Positions 1 to 15,000 of a DNA stretch of 64,000 nt are shown one piece after another (position 1 is the stretch's first letter; each line of letters begins with the position of its first letter). The notes below the pieces were generated by a model, which saw only the letters and a list, made by a program, of their open reading frames with translations, did not search any database and was not told the origin of the DNA. The DNA comes from Dipetalonema caudispina (Eukaryota; Nematoda; Chromadorea; Rhabditida; Onchocercidae): NCBI GenBank assembly GCA_013365325.1, contig JABVXV010000196.1, positions 1 to 64,000 on the forward strand, read 5' to 3'. The position numbers and the translations under genes are program-made.

Positions 1-47
<47 letters not shown>

Positions 48-150
48 TAATAATAACTAATAATAAATAATAATAATAATAATAATAATTAATAATAATT
101 AGTAATAATAATAATAATAATAATAATTAATAATAATAATAATGAATAAC

Positions 151-230
<80 letters not shown>

Positions 231-253
231 TAACGATAATAATAATAATAATA

Positions 254-298
<45 letters not shown>

Positions 299-349
299 TG
301 ATGATGACGATGGTGATAATAATAATAATAATAATTAATAACAATTGAT

Positions 350-388
<39 letters not shown>

Positions 389-545
389 TAATAATAATAA
401 TAATAACAATAATAATAACTAATAATAATTAATAATAATAATAACAATTAATAATAATAATAATAACTAATAATAATTAATAATAATAATAATTAATAAT
501 AATTAATAATAATTAGTAATAATAATAATAATAATAATAAATAAC

Positions 546-613
<68 letters not shown>

Positions 614-620
614 TAAATAG
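1..620. repeat. Large imperfect (AAT)n microsatellite block
   Basis: Nearly uninterrupted AAT/ATT trinucleotides from the window edge to about position 618, with scattered AAC, GAT, AGT and TTAAT interruptions and one ATG-rich interruption near 298-315. The long poly-Asn, poly-Leu and poly-Tyr readings here are products of the repeat and not genes. The block starts at the window edge, so its full length is unknown. Confidence 0.97.
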
Positions 621-3358
621 ATAATCCATAATAATAACAAAGTAATAAATGGCAATAAATGATAATAATGTTGCTTGATTGACTCATTTTTTCCTTCCTC
701 ACGTCTTTTTCCCCCAGTAATTTAACGATTTCCTAGGCATGCAAAAAAGAAAATACAAGTTTTAGATGGAAACAAAACTTGAACATCAAAGACACAAAAT
801 ATGTATCGAAAGGAAAAAAGAACATGGTACGTAAGAGGCGTATTATACAATATTTCTCATACTAAAGCTTAGAAATGATTTTTTTTTCGGTGCTAAGATT
901 ATCATGTATCCAGGTGAAGGCAACAAAATATTTTTCAAGGTAGAATTATCGCTGGAAATTAGTGCGGCATATGCTATCTAGGGTGACAATATTCCGTGAA
1001 TTGATAAGATAAAATACTTGAACAAAAGTAAATGGAAGGTAAATTGGGTTTATTCCGGAATGCAATACGCAAGAAACGATAGGCAATCGTCATTACCTGA
1101 CAGTATTAGATATTTCATATGGCACTCTAATATTGTTCAGGTAAGACGACAGCCATTCATTTTTAGGTAAGGGTAATAAAATTGAAACTTAATGCTTAGC
1201 TAAGTTTTATTAACAACAGTTAGCTATTATTATTACGATATATATGTATATACTCCAGAAGTTACAGCAATAATATCCCGAATATGACTTTTTTAAGTAC
1301 GAAAAAACCGTTACTGTCATGACAAAACTAATGTTCTAACTTAATCTTTTAGAACATTAGGGATTAGAAAGGCAACACAATAAAAATTAAATATTTTGAA
1401 CAATTAAATTACTCGAACCACATGATTGCAAATATTTAATGATACCAATAACTTATTTATTCAACAATCACTTCTGTCTTATCGTATTTGTAATACTATT
1501 GAAAAGTAAATTTGTTTTGCAAGATTTTTCTACTTACAGCAACAAGAAGTGACGAGTGAAATACAATACTTAAGGCAGTACTTATAAAGATAAACAATCC
1601 TCGATTTATGTTACTTATATCCTTATTTCAAATAGTTTGAATTTGAAGTTAGGATCAATATGGTAGTTAATATGGCAAAGAGGCATATAAGATTAAGAAT
1701 AGTTAACAGTAGTGAGAAATTCAAAATCAAAACTATTTCGGAAAAAATACTACTTTTCTTCACAGGTTTAAATTTAATCTATGCATGTGTGCCCAAAAAT
1801 TTTTTTAAATTGACAAAATTTTAGGTATCTGAAATGCAGATTTGAAAACAAAATATCGCAATTTTTAAAAAAAAGAAATCATCCGAACGCTTATAAATCT
1901 AGTCTACCATAATATACTTTTCATCTCCATAGTAAAATTTGCTTCATATTAAAGTAATTTATTTATTTGCTTACCCCTATTTTAATCAATTTCTCTCATG
2001 AAATTATTCCAATTAAATTGCGATAAGATTAGATGGGATCTTTTAATACAATAAAATCGTTTTTAATTTAAGGTTAAATGAAAAATTAATCCAATATTTG
2101 ACTGCTTTAATTTAAACAAAATTCATCCGAAGTTAAACGACTGATTATGTCAGGCCGTTTGCTCACTGATTGATTTGATATAGAGAAGCGCTAAATGTCG
2201 GTAAAAACAAGGAAGGAGATATTTTGGATTCTTCACGAAATTTCGAAGATTTGATTTAATTCATGGTTACAATTTGAATTTAGTGAAATAAATCAAACTG
2301 AATTTTCGAATTTAAAACAAGCCTAGAATATCATTGAATATCAACTTACTCAACTTATACACATGAATTTATGCACTTTTTTCCTCTCAAATGTTGGCTC
2401 TTATGCCGAGTGTTGTCCAAAATATGAATATGATCAAATAGCAACCCATATTACACCATCGAAACATTGATTGACATAAGGTAGGTATGAAGAATCTTTT
2501 AGATCCTTACCTGAGATGAATCCATTAGAAAGTGTAATATTCAGTTTAGCATTAACACATTGTGATAATATCCCATTACTTCGTCCTTCTGTTTAAGGAA
2601 ATTTTGACACAGTACTGAAAGTACAGATGAAATGTACAAACCTTTTTTCCCAAGACTTAATGAAACAAATACGTCGTAACAATGAGAATATTTAAGCAAA
2701 TTGATATTTTTAAATAAAAATGGTTTTATCAAATATCAAAATATTTAACAAACATGATATCTGATAAATCTAATCATTTTGTTTAACAACTTTTTCTTTT
2801 TCTTTATTCATAAAATCTTCACGGATAAATATTATAAGCCACACAAATCTAATAATCATACTTATTATCATAATGTTTGGTTATCACTGAAAATATTTTA
2901 AATTTAAGTGAAACAAATTTGAATAGAAAATTTGGGAAGTAAGATGGACTTTAAATTTCGAATTGATTCTTAAGAGAAGATAATTTTTAGACTAATATAA
3001 TGAATGAAAGTGAAAAAAAGGATAGGATAGATGAGATTGTAATAATATGAATAGGCTCATTCATTCCTTATCTTCCTCTGATATGTATGCAACTGAAGAG
3101 GAAGAGGAAGAAGCTACAAAAGCATTCTCGGTGATAATGATATGCAAAAATCACTACTCCTCCCCGCTCCCTCTCGACATTATCGATGACGATAGATAGT
3201 AATAGTGTGGTACCTTGTTTAGAATGACAGTGTATTGGGATGATTGAATTGAAAGGGAAAGAATTACAACTGAAATTATTCTTTTCCTTCCCTAAACAAG
3301 CATGACATTTAAACATTACAGGAGAAAATGGAATAGGAAGAAGAGAAAGCTATCCTTC

Positions 3359-3380
3359 TCATCATCATCATCATCATCAT
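3359..3380. repeat. (ATC)n microsatellite
   Basis: Seven tandem ATC units on the plus strand, next to a G/A-rich stretch (about 3,408-3,480). Confidence 0.9.
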
Positions 3381-3586
3381 TACTAATAAATATGCATTAA
3401 GTATAAAAAAGCGGGGAGGGGCGGGAGTCGCGGGAAGAGAGAGGGAGGATACAGGGAAAGGAAAATGCAACGAGGGAAGAAGCAAAGGGATCAGTTTAAT
3501 GCTACAACTTTTTTTTTTTTTTTCAATTTTTTTCCCGCTCACTTTTGTTTCTTTCAATTATTGTGATTACAGACAAACACGGATGG

Positions 3587-3613
3587 ACACACACACACAC
3601 ACACACACACACA
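3587..3613. repeat. (CA)n microsatellite
   Basis: Uninterrupted CA dinucleotides. A second compound tract lies 100 bp downstream. Confidence 0.95.
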
Positions 3614-3711
3614 TATGTATTAAGAATTTAAATAAATATATTGACAAATACACGTACACACATATATATACACGTAAACACATATAAACACACGTATACA
3701 AACATGCATGA

Positions 3712-3712
3712 A

Positions 3713-3750
<38 letters not shown>
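3712..3750. repeat. Compound (CA)n(TA)n microsatellite
   Basis: About six CA units pass directly into about thirteen TA units. The surrounding 3,640-3,770 is also rich in CACA and TATA motifs. Confidence 0.95.
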
Positions 3751-6469
3751 GTATACATGTGCATAGACATGGTCATTAGTCATGTAAGTCCTATTTGTTA
3801 ATTAATTAATTACTGATAGTTGAACAGTTTCATGATAAAATTCATTATTATGAATGAAGAGGAAAGATAAAGAGATAAGAAGATTATGGTAAGAAGTTCA
3901 GTAAAACTTATTGATAGTTCTATTATTTTTAGATTATCTGATGGGATATAATTACTATACAAGTAAGTTAACAAATAATTTTAGAATTTCAATCAGAAAA
4001 AGAGAACGAGAAAAGGGAGAAAGGTCATGACCTTCTATCATTGCATGCTTAATTAGTAGTTTATTGAAATAGGCATAATTGTTTAAATAAACAGATAGAT
4101 ACATATCAAGTTTTGTTTCTTCTCCATTTCTGTAGGCTATGATTGATTGTTCAATTTTATTCAGTTTGGGAATTTTTTCCCAGAAGATTTTGTAGTAGAA
4201 AATAGCACACTTTAGTTTTTACTAATTGAACGAATTATGTTATTCAATGATTTCCTTTTCCTACATTGCATTATTCAAAATAATAATATCCATGCGCTCG
4301 TATCAATGATCAAAATGATTAGTAAATTGAAATTTCTTTCATTCAGCTTACTTTATCTCTCTTTCTTCTTGCATTTAACTTTAATTTAGCTAAAGAATTT
4401 TTGCTATAATGCAATATAAAATTAAATAATCTGAAATATTATTAAAGAGATTATGGGACAATTGCTAATTTAACAAATTCTCTATTTTCCTTCAAAATTA
4501 TTCTGAAAAAATTTTTGTTGAAAAGATAGATATTAAGAAAGAAATTTTCCCTTTTTTTACCTATAACTTAATAATCAATCAGCTAAAAACTATTTATATA
4601 TTCATATCAAATATTCTGTTAAAAAAAAAAATTGCTTAATGGCAAAAGAAAGTATGCGTTAAAAAAAGAAAAAAAAAAAAAAAAAAAAACGATACGTTAT
4701 TTGAACAAAATATTTTTTCGGAGTTATAAAAAAAAGTGATATTTGAAACGATAGATGATGGATTTTTTTCAACTGCAGGGATTGGTTTAGATGGAAAAAC
4801 TTACGCGTACATATGGCTGCTTGCTACAGTATCCTTCTATCTTCCAACCAAATACTGAATTTCAAATTAATTATGCGCCTACTAACAACGATGCACGTTA
4901 ACATTGTTGCTATTATACAGAATGCAAAAATGGATCGTGAAAGAAAGGAAGAATAAATGGGGAAAATCGTTATTTTGTGAAATACAGTTCATTTCATAAA
5001 GTTTAAATTTTCTTAAATTCAAATTCCTAAAAAATGTAATATTACACCAATGATAATTGATAATATGCTGCAAATGATGGTATACTAAATTTTCGGATAG
5101 TGCACGATGCTTTGCTAAATGTATCGTACTTTGTGAATGTTAAAAAGGTATTTTTTTAGTTTGAAATAAGACGATGATGGTACTTTTAAAATTCTAAAAT
5201 AAGATAATGATAATTTTTTATCTATTATAAGCAGAATAAAAGTTAGTCAATATTTTAGAGCACCATTTAGGTCGATTTTAAGATTATGAACGAAATTAAC
5301 AATATTTTTGCTTTCAAGTACCTCAAAAGCCTGTCTTGTTCATTTTCAAAAACAAATCAATAATTTTCGAATTCCTTCCGGAATTTTTGATTTCCCACTC
5401 ATATTACGAAATTAAAACCTGCTGAAATTATCCTCGAAAATTAGAAAATCATTTAATTTAACGAAGGTGACAATTGATCGACTGTGACACAGCAGTGGTT
5501 GACTAAAGAGTGCATATACACAACTTTTTGCAAATGCTACGGTAGTTCAATTATAGATTAAACTGATTAGATGTGAATATTCACTGAAAATATGTAAATA
5601 TAATTCAATAACTGGAAATTAAGGATATAAGCAAATAGCGTCATCGATATTAAGAAAATGATTAATTCAATCTTTCAAATTATGCATGTCACTTTTTAAT
5701 TTTCTTTTACTTTAAATAATTTTGGTAATATTACTAGAAGGTTTTGTAAAAGGAAAATCTGAAATTATTCATTTTCTAGCTAATTTGTAAGGAGAAAAGA
5801 TTATCTTCGTCGTGAATAACAACCAAATAAATACCATACTGTCCAAAGACATATAATGAAAATGAAACTTTAAATTTTTTATGATATTTTCAATTTCAAT
5901 TTATACGAACAGCACTAATTCAATGTATTAATTTATTGTCCACAAATATATAATGAATGGCAAGAAGAGAAAGATTGTATAGAAAATGAATAACTTTCTC
6001 TGAGAACTTCTTACATGAAAACAGAATAATTTCCTTTTCTTTCAAGTAAAAAGATAAATATCTTATCAAGAAATTTTAGATGAAAACTATTATTTCATTT
6101 TTTTATAACAATAATATCCTTTTTCATTTTGTTACTATAAACATTCCTTGACCTGTAACCTTTCTGTTATGCTTTTAATCTCCTAGTATTCTCGAAAAAA
6201 AAAGGACCTTCTTTTTGCTTTTAACCCATTGGAGAGATAGTTGATCGAGAATTTAAACTGTGTTTCAACAAATAAATGGAAAGAAGATCAAAAAATGGGA
6301 TAGGAAAAAATGAAAGAGAAGGCGGGGATAGAGAAAGGATGATAAAAAGAGGTTGCTGTTAAAGGATGATATTGCGGAATAGATGGATACAGCGATACTG
6401 CATTCTAATTCTAACCATATGTGTTTTTATATGTGAAAATGATCGACGACTGCAAATTTATTTTTTTCT

Positions 6470-6665
6470 ACCATCACCGATATCAATACCATTGTTACCA
6501 TCCTTACAATTACATGCATCATTATCACCATTATCAATACAATACTCTTCTAACTACATACATCATTATCATCACTATTGATACAACCCTTACCATTATC
6601 AGTACTTTCAATATAATCTTTATAATCACTACTATCGATATAACAATCATTGGAACCATTGAATA
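6470..6665. repeat. Degenerate ATC/CATT-rich minisatellite-like tract
   Basis: Repeated motifs such as CATCATTATCA, ATTATCAATAC and CTATTGATAC recur at irregular 40-60 bp spacing. The overlapping ORFs (rich in His, Tyr, Thr and Ile) reflect this composition and have no family resemblance. Confidence 0.5.
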
Positions 6666-7609
6666 ACAACGAAAGATATCATATTTAGCTGAATAATAAA
6701 AATGAAAATTTGATTGAAAATGTAAGCTATATTGCACTGATATCGACTAAGCCTTCATATGATCGAATTCGTCATAAACCATCAATAAAATCGATTTAAC
6801 AATTAGGGATGATGAAATTGAGGAGGAAAAGAGAAATATGAATAAAGTTTAAAAAAATTTTTTTGACAAAGAAGAAGAGAGGAAGAAAGAAAAGTTCAAT
6901 AGCAACAAAAAAAAATATATATATATGTATATCAAATTATTTAAAATTCTCTAAGTGTTTCATCATCATATTCTTTCATTCTTTTTCCTTTCTTTCTTTT
7001 TCTCTCTCTTTTTTTCTTTTTTTTTTGTTTTACATTCCTTTTACTATGAATATAAATGAAAGTATTTGTACAGTTTGATGATATATGTATTTTATATCAC
7101 TAACATTGATCTCTTTTCTCATTTCTCTTACATCAAAAACATTCTTTCATTTTAACTTTTCTTTTTCATTCAATTCTTTCCCTATTTACAGTTACAGTAC
7201 ATTATCATCATCACATCATCATAATCGAACAATCAACTAAATAACATAAATGGCAACATATGGTAAACATACCAATGATTAAAATATGGATAAATCATAG
7301 AATATGTATGTATACAGTATCATGATTATATATCATGATACTGATGTATATGTACATGTTACTATGCAATATCATAATGTTAAGCATTATTAAAATATGT
7401 ATTTTCGATATTTCTTTGGAAAATATTAACTACTTCAATATTTTCAGGAAAAATCCGCAAAATATAATAATTCAATGTTTTAAAGATATGTTACAAATTC
7501 TAATCTTTCAAATTATTTTGCAATTGATAGTACAAATCATGTATATCTAATTGGTAATAAGATGTTTAATCCTGTCAAAATTTCAAAACATATTAATATT
7601 ATCTTGGGA

Positions 7610-7647
7610 GAAAAAGAGGAAGAGAGAGGGAGAGAGAGAGAGAGAGG
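7610..7647. repeat. (GA)n-rich tract
   Basis: Imperfect GA/GGGA dinucleotide run on the plus strand. Confidence 0.85.
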
Positions 7648-8130
7648 AAAAAGAGAGGCAAAAAAAAGTGCTACAGATAGAAATATTTGCAAACTTATTA
7701 ATGAATTTTATTGTTGGAGAAGGATGAAAAAGTGTACAAATGATCAAAAGGAAATGAGAAAAAAAAAGCAAAAAAGTACAAGTACCAGGTACTGATAAGG
7801 AAAGTATGAAGAATTCATCATCTATTTCACTGCCATTTTCAACTTTTTTTTTTTCTTTTCATGTTCTTATTTTCTTTGGGCCTTTTTATTTTTTTGCAAC
7901 TAATATTTGCTTTGTTCAAGTTTTTTTCTTACAAAGGCTATTATATTAAAGTACTAAGGATTATCATTTATGATAAACTGGTACTTGAATACTATTTAGG
8001 TAAATCTAATTCTTTAGAAAAAAAAACAGTATCATTTCAAAATTCATGAATTTTGATGGATTTTAAGTATCTATTTATTTACAGCTTCAACGCTATCAAT
8101 ATTAAATAATGATGACTTAGTTTTAATAGC

Positions 8131-8156
8131 AATAATAATAATAATAATAATAATAA
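8131..8156. repeat. (AAT)n microsatellite
   Basis: Nearly nine perfect AAT units. Confidence 0.95.
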
Positions 8157-11100
8157 CCCAATCAATTATTTGTTAATAAATTTTATTTTCGGCACATTTA
8201 TTGTCTTTCGTCCCATCAATAGATGTCAATATTATGAGTTTCGTTTAATCATTTCATTTATTTCAACCATATTGAGAAATGAAATCAAAATACCACGAAA
8301 GAGCTTCAAAAATTGGGACACCGGGAAAAGTAGTAAAACAAAAGCTTATTTTCACGTTTATGCTTATTTTGCACACATTTTTATTTCGAATTTGTTTAAT
8401 TACACACATTCTTATTCCGAGTTTAATTTCATTTTAACTCTAATTCATTTAATTTGATTCAAAAATATCTGTAACATATCAATACTTATTCAAGTATTCA
8501 GTAGAACACATCTAACAGCCTTTATTAACATCTCACTAGTAGACTGTTTGATTACTAGAAAAGGTAAACAACAACAGGTCAAATGAAACTGATAATATCA
8601 ATCATTCGCTTTAATTTAATCACAAGTAAAACTATTCATCGATAGAATGAGAAATAATAATAGTGCTAGCAAAAAACGAAAAAGTGTCAAATAAAATTTA
8701 ATGATGAATGATCGATAGAATAATCATACAATAGGAAATGAAACGTATAGAATAACTGAAACATACTGACCAAAATATTTTACTTCATCTTTCAATAAGT
8801 ATTATATTTGAATGTTAATTGTCAAAGATATCTGTTAATAATAATATTTTATTCAGAAACAATTATCTGAAATTTAATGCTTTTTACTTAAAGATTCTAA
8901 AAATCAAATTCTAAATCATTAGATAATTACTATCAATACAATTTAATGAAATCACCAAGCTAGAACAAATATTCATCAGCAGCAACAGTATAAAGAAAAG
9001 AAGCTCATAAAATTTATGCTATCAGTAAATTATTATCAATGCTATTATATGATTCCAATAAAGAGCATTGCTGAATGATGAAAAAGGTATGATTGTTATA
9101 CCGATATGATAATAATTATTGGAAAAAAGAACTTTATCATTAACATTTTTAAAACAATCCAATAATTATTCTCACATATTTTGGTAAAGGAGAAATGATC
9201 GATGTGTAAGTGAAATTTTTGTTAGGACAAATGATAATTCATGTTTAATTAGCTTCAATAATAAAGGGTAAAAGATGGAGATAATTGTTTTGTTGATGAA
9301 TGAATCATTACAGATTTATATGAAGATTGATTGATCGGTTTGAAAAAGGACGGAAAAGCTTAAACTAACAATAATACTCAATATCGGAATAGAATCTACC
9401 GAACTTTTTTTCTTTCATCTCAATATTCGACCATTTACAATTAATAGGCATCGGCAAATGCAATAAGTTAGTTAAAAATAATCAAAAAGTAAGGGTAGAA
9501 ATTAAGTTAACCTTTCTAGGTTATCATTATTAAGTTGAAATTGAGTTCAGGCCATAGAAATTCTGCTAATTTTCATAGTCTTGAACTCAGTTCAAGCCTA
9601 TTCGGGTATTAGTATTTGCAGATAAGGAAATTATTAACTATAATTCTTGTTATGAAATTAAAATTAGGTTCGTAATTATATTAGCATAATTACAAATTAT
9701 TTCAAATTAATTTGAACAATGTCGTTTGCAAATAAGGGGAATAACTAGCAAAACAATTAGATAAATAAATAATTGAGAGATAAAATAAGTTCATAAGTTT
9801 TTCAAAATAAGAAGACGAATAGTTTATATAAAGTGAGAGCGCAACAGTGACGGTTGTAAATGCATATGCAGAAGTTTATTTCTTCATTAATTTTTTCACT
9901 TTTAATTTAAGGAACAACTTTGTCAATTATTATTGTGACAACAATTAAATTATTGAAATGATTGAAGTAGATGTATAATTAATATGATTAATTGCTATTG
10001 ATAGTTTAATTAATGCTAATAAAAAACCGTTTGATGAGAAATTATTATTGCGCCAATTAAGAATATTAATCAGCCTAAAATTCTTCATGATAATTTGTGT
10101 GTATAGCGAAATTACGAATATGATAAATTTCCAATATCTTATTGTTCCGGGAAGTGGTTTGATATTTTTAATCCTTCTTCATTGAAATAGGGTGAAAATT
10201 ATAGCACCGCTTATTTAATTGGTTAAATTATCTGCGAAAATACTAAACTAACAGTTAATTTGCTCGTAAAGAGTTTTCCATTCAAATACATAGAAAGCAT
10301 CGATAGAACTAATATTAGAGAAAGTTGTCCAACTAATAATCTGTTAATTAATATAAAGCTTGTTTTTATTTATATTCATCAAAACCACAACAACGCTTAT
10401 GAGGTCAGAAATAAAATCAAAAATATCATTACTAAAAAAAGTATATATGAAAAGTAGTTGAGAGAACTTTCTTCAGGAAACTAAGATTAAAAAACATTTG
10501 GAGTATCAAAATATTTTGCGATAAATTTATGCATGTTGAGATTTTCTTTGAAAAACTAAAGTTTCAAAAAGTTGAGGAAAACTTCAGAAATTTCAGGAAA
10601 TTTCGAACGAATTTTCATTTTATCCGGCAAAATATGACAAACCTATCTTGTCGACAAATCGAAATTCTTCCACTCCTATCAATAAAAACTGAGGATTTCG
10701 TGACAGCAAAGGTCAAATGAATGGAAAGTTGTCATTTTACGAACTGGAACTCAAAGGACTTTCAATTTCTGAATTTTGCAATAAAGAGATAGTAAGTCAT
10801 TACAGCATACCTTTCCTCAAACCATTGACCTTATTGTTTAAGCAACTTAAATTTACCATTGGCATTTTCTCTAGTTTCAAACCACCAATTCCACTATGCC
10901 ACGCTGGCTTGCCAACTAGTGAAATCCCCGCATTAAAATGAAAATAGGTGAATATTATCAACCTTATGTCAATCATTGCTCTATCAGAATGATAATAATA
11001 CTCTTTGTAAGAGGTCAAAGATCATTTTGTGGCTGATTAAATTCCATGAACACGTTTAAATTACATCACATGTTAATCCAAATAATAAATCGCTAAATTA

Positions 11101-11387
11101 AAATCATCTAATACAGCAATAGGTAACAACCAACTTTTTATACCACCACTTCAAAACGAATTTCTAACATTTCCAATGCAACATTTCGTAATTGCTTTAC
11201 AAATGGAAGTGTCATTTCTATACGTAAAATATGTTGATTTGAAGGGAAATTCGAAATATATAATATAATATGAAAAAACAACAATAAATAAATGAAAATT
11301 ACACAAATTTCTGGATAAACTTGATCGATCAAAATATCACAGAATGATTTGGAAAATCCCTTTAAAATCTTGATGAGTTATTGCATT

Positions 11388-11414
11388 AAAAAAAAAAAAA
11401 AAAAAAAAAAAAAA
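11388..11414. repeat. Poly-A run
   Basis: Uninterrupted A run of about 27 bases. No retroelement sequence was recognised upstream, so I do not call it a retroposon tail. Confidence 0.9.
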
Positions 11415-11911
11415 CTTGAATTTCTTAACATTGCAAAAGCATAATGTACTTACTTTACAAATGGAAGTATCATTTCTCAATCAAATCTCAAATATTTTTT
11501 TAATCATAAAAAAGTAAAGAAAAAGTTCTTCGATCTTTCTTATCCCTTTGCACACATCCGAGGTTAGTATGATTAGAAAGTAAGTGAAAATTAAGAACGA
11601 AAGGGTACAATGGAGATATAAAATTAGAGATCAATAGAAAAGTTATAAATGAGGGAATGACATGAAACGAGGTAGAATAACAATAAAAAACAACGAAGAG
11701 GTGAGTTAAGGGGAGAAGAGTTTTAACTTGATTACCAAATTTCTTAATCAACCAATTAACACTTTACACGAGAGCTGCAATACGAAAATTTACTTAAAAT
11801 AACTGTCCCTTATGTCTGATACTTTTTTTGGCTTAAACTGCAACAGAGTTTGATTCTAATTTTTAATTATCCTATTAGGAAACAATTATAACCATTTGAA
11901 GTAAAAGGGAT

Positions 11912-11917
11912 TTTATT
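11912..11917 (-). terminator. Putative poly(A) signal of the SEC14-like gene
   Basis: AATAAA on the minus strand, about 146 nt past the stop codon of the SEC14-like gene. This is a normal 3'UTR distance, but the hexamer is common in such AT-rich DNA. Confidence 0.45.
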
Positions 11918-12062
11918 ATACCCACGGCTCCAACAATGAGCTATAATATGATTAAGAAAGACAAACAAAAACTGTATAAAGAAATTTGAGTGGAATTTTA
12001 AAGGCATATAAAAACTAACAATGTTAAGAATATTTTGATGACAACGGAAATAAGGGGAAAAT

Positions 12063-15000
12063 TCAACCGTCCAATATCTCGAAGTGGTAATTGATTACTT
12101 TATAATAAAACCTGCTATATCCATTATCAAATACCAATTTATAGTTTCCAGGTATAGCACATGAAACCTGGAAATATATTTCCTTATAAAAAAATTGATC
12201 TATCATTCTATCATCCTATTGGAGAGAGATACCATTAATAACGTTAAGTACCACTTATGAAGAAATCATTTTATATTCAGTGAGATAATCTCACACTGCA
12301 TATTTCACAAATTATAACACATGTTTCAGGCATAGAAATTACCACACCTCGATCTATAGGATACTTTACAGATAATTCAATAATAATAGATAAGTTTGAA
12401 GCAAAATGACAAAAAGTAACTTAAAATGAGGACGAAAATCAAACTTAGAGATTATTTTCCAAATGATGACAGATAACTATTTGGTCTAACGTTCTTCAAT
12501 TAAAAAGTAATTTATCCTTGTGCGATGCTTTTAGGGTAACAATATACCTTGCCACTTTCTGGAACGTATAATGTCTGAAGACGAAATCTTGGCCAAATAA
12601 CGACATCCTGATTGTTATCACTAGTAGGATTTATTGGATTATCAGATCTCATGATTGAAAAATCAATATCACCGTTCTCAATTTTCCACCACCATGATAA
12701 CTTCCGGTTTGGATTATAACCTGAAGCAACTGAAGTCAATATTCTTAGATCATCACATCAAGCTACTTCAATTGAGAGCAGCAAATGTTAAAGATGATTG
12801 TAAAATAAAAGTGAAAAATGACTGCAACTTATACTAAATGAATCATCGAAAAATTACCTTCTATAACCACTGGGATGAAATTTAATGCACCTGCAGGTAT
12901 TTTTAGTCTTTGTAACTTAGATGCTGGAACATCATTTGATGGATCATATCTAAAAAATACGCACAGTACTTATTGGGAATTTCTTTTTTAGCAGTTGATG
13001 TAATAAAATTTTAAGACAAGTAGTGTATTACAATAAAATTTTAAGATAAATCAACCACTTTATTGGCTGAATCACATACGTTCTGTCGTTGTCAGCATAT
13101 CGATTAAGTATTTTACATCTAAAAGAAAAAAACTCGCTTCGCATTTGTTTTTTCTCCCGAACAGCAGAACACACAGTTGTAAATATTACGTCGCTTTGAA
13201 ATGAGGTTAAACGCTTTGAACTGTATTAATTTTTACCAAACTAACGTTGATGCTGCTGATCGAATTTCTTCACTGTCATTTCATAACAAGCTAAACTTAG
13301 AGAGATAGTGCTCTTTCCGAGTAAAATTCTAAATAAAAATGTCTTATATATTTGAAAATATAAGGAACTGTGAAGTAATAGAAGGAGTGCGCTATATAAT
13401 TAATTTACGGTATCAGAAAAATAAATACCTGAATCTTTCTGGAACTTTACCACCCATACGAATATGCCCAAATGGTGTATCTGCTTTACGCACACCACCC
13501 CAATGTTCATATAACACATCTTCATCGATACATTCCTTCAATTTTTCCTTCCAGTCAGCTCCAAGTATTTTTATTTTCTGTTGGGTATGTTTCGCAAGGT
13601 ATGGATTTACCAACATCCATATCATTCGGAAAAAGGTTGGTGTATTGATAAGGAAAAGTTTGCGTATAACATCCGGAAACATCTCCTAAACTTAACAGTT
13701 TTGATCAAGGTTAGCAATATTAATAAATAAGTGAAGGAGGATTTAAATAAACAGACAAGCAAGTAAATCAGATAGTCAAACTCCATCGTAACTGCAAGGA
13801 GAAAAAAACTTTTTTGCTTTTTTTCCCATAAATTTCGTTTTCCTTACTAAGAAAAATTTGACATGAATTACCACAGAATAATGATGGAATAAGAAAAAAA
13901 AAAACCTGTAACTGTGAAAGCATTGTTGTGACTAATTTGATAGCAGGCATCCATAACATATCTATGCTAATTTCATCAAAATCAAATATGACGACGGTAC
14001 CAAGCTGACGTCCCAAAATTTTTTCATTTTCCCTGAAAATTAGGAAATTTCTTTTAGCTCACCTAAGAGCTGCATAATTAAGCAACTTCCAATAATATGT
14101 ATTGAAATCTCAAGAAAAAAGCTTAATCCGTTGCAAAACGATAGGAAAAAATCTGTTCTTATAAAAAGGTAACTTTACTGTGTCTTGGAATATAAACCAC
14201 CGCATATTAGTATCTGAAATCTCGGATGACCAGACTATGACAGACGTCATCGACCAATTCGCACAAAGTAAACAGAATAAACTGAAACGTACCTTATCAA
14301 ACTCATAACACCTTCAGTTTCAGAAATCCGCAAAATATACAAATCCGAATTCCGTATACATGGCAGTAAACCACGTACATCTAGACGACCAATTGTCTGT
14401 AGTGAAATGACATTGTGTTCTTTATCGTAACCAAGTAAGGAACCTACAAACAGATAAGGATTAACATACTCCTCATTAATGAATAATAAAAAAACAAAGC
14501 CAAGTGATTAATTATGACAATTTTACAGAGTATGTCTTTTGTGACAAAAAATTTCCAAAGAAATTTCTTATTACCCTTTTTAAAAGAGATTTCGAATTGC
14601 TCATAAATACTGCTGACTTATTTCTATACTATATATTGAGCCAAATGATTTAACTACAAAAGTTTCTTCCAAAAAGTTATTTCGGAAAAACAAATAACCT
14701 GGAATATACTGCAGTGGTTCACTGATAGAATCACAGTAAGCCGAAACCTTTTCGAGAGTTGAAAAATCCTTCTTGTCAAGCCCAAGGGCTGATATCGCAC
14801 GAAGTGAAAACTTGATTTTTGGTATTACCAAATCTGGAAGCGTAAAGTTGTGAATACATCCTTCAATTTGCCCCATTTTTTATCCAGTTTACTCAATTTG
14901 GTCGTAGGAATGACTCTCTAATAATGATTCAGTAAAACTAAGTAAATAATAGATGACGTGCTGAGATCAGAAATATTTCAGCATAAGTTATAATCCTGAG

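Larger units (their letters stand above)
621..11911. other. Long gene-poor AT-rich region
   Basis: About 11 kb without a convincing gene. No ORF here has a recognisable domain or a run of phase-compatible exons. Contents are microsatellites (listed separately), poly-A runs near 4,660-4,690 and 11,388-11,414, a degenerate trinucleotide-like tract at 6,470-6,665, and a short GC-richer open patch at about 10,823-10,915 (see findings). It may carry intergenic DNA or long introns. Confidence 0.6.

Noticed and set aside
99..702. Long ORFs of poly-Asn, poly-Leu and poly-Tyr at the window start.
   Set aside because: They are translations of the (AAT)n repeat in different frames and strands.
8170..8457. 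95-residue plus-strand ORF.
   Set aside because: Phe/Ile/Tyr-rich AT-driven composition, no domain, no splice context.
10529..10941. Two adjacent plus-strand ORFs, 63 and 74 residues.
   Set aside because: No homology or splice logic. The GC-richer part is at least as well explained by the minus-strand patch reported as a finding.
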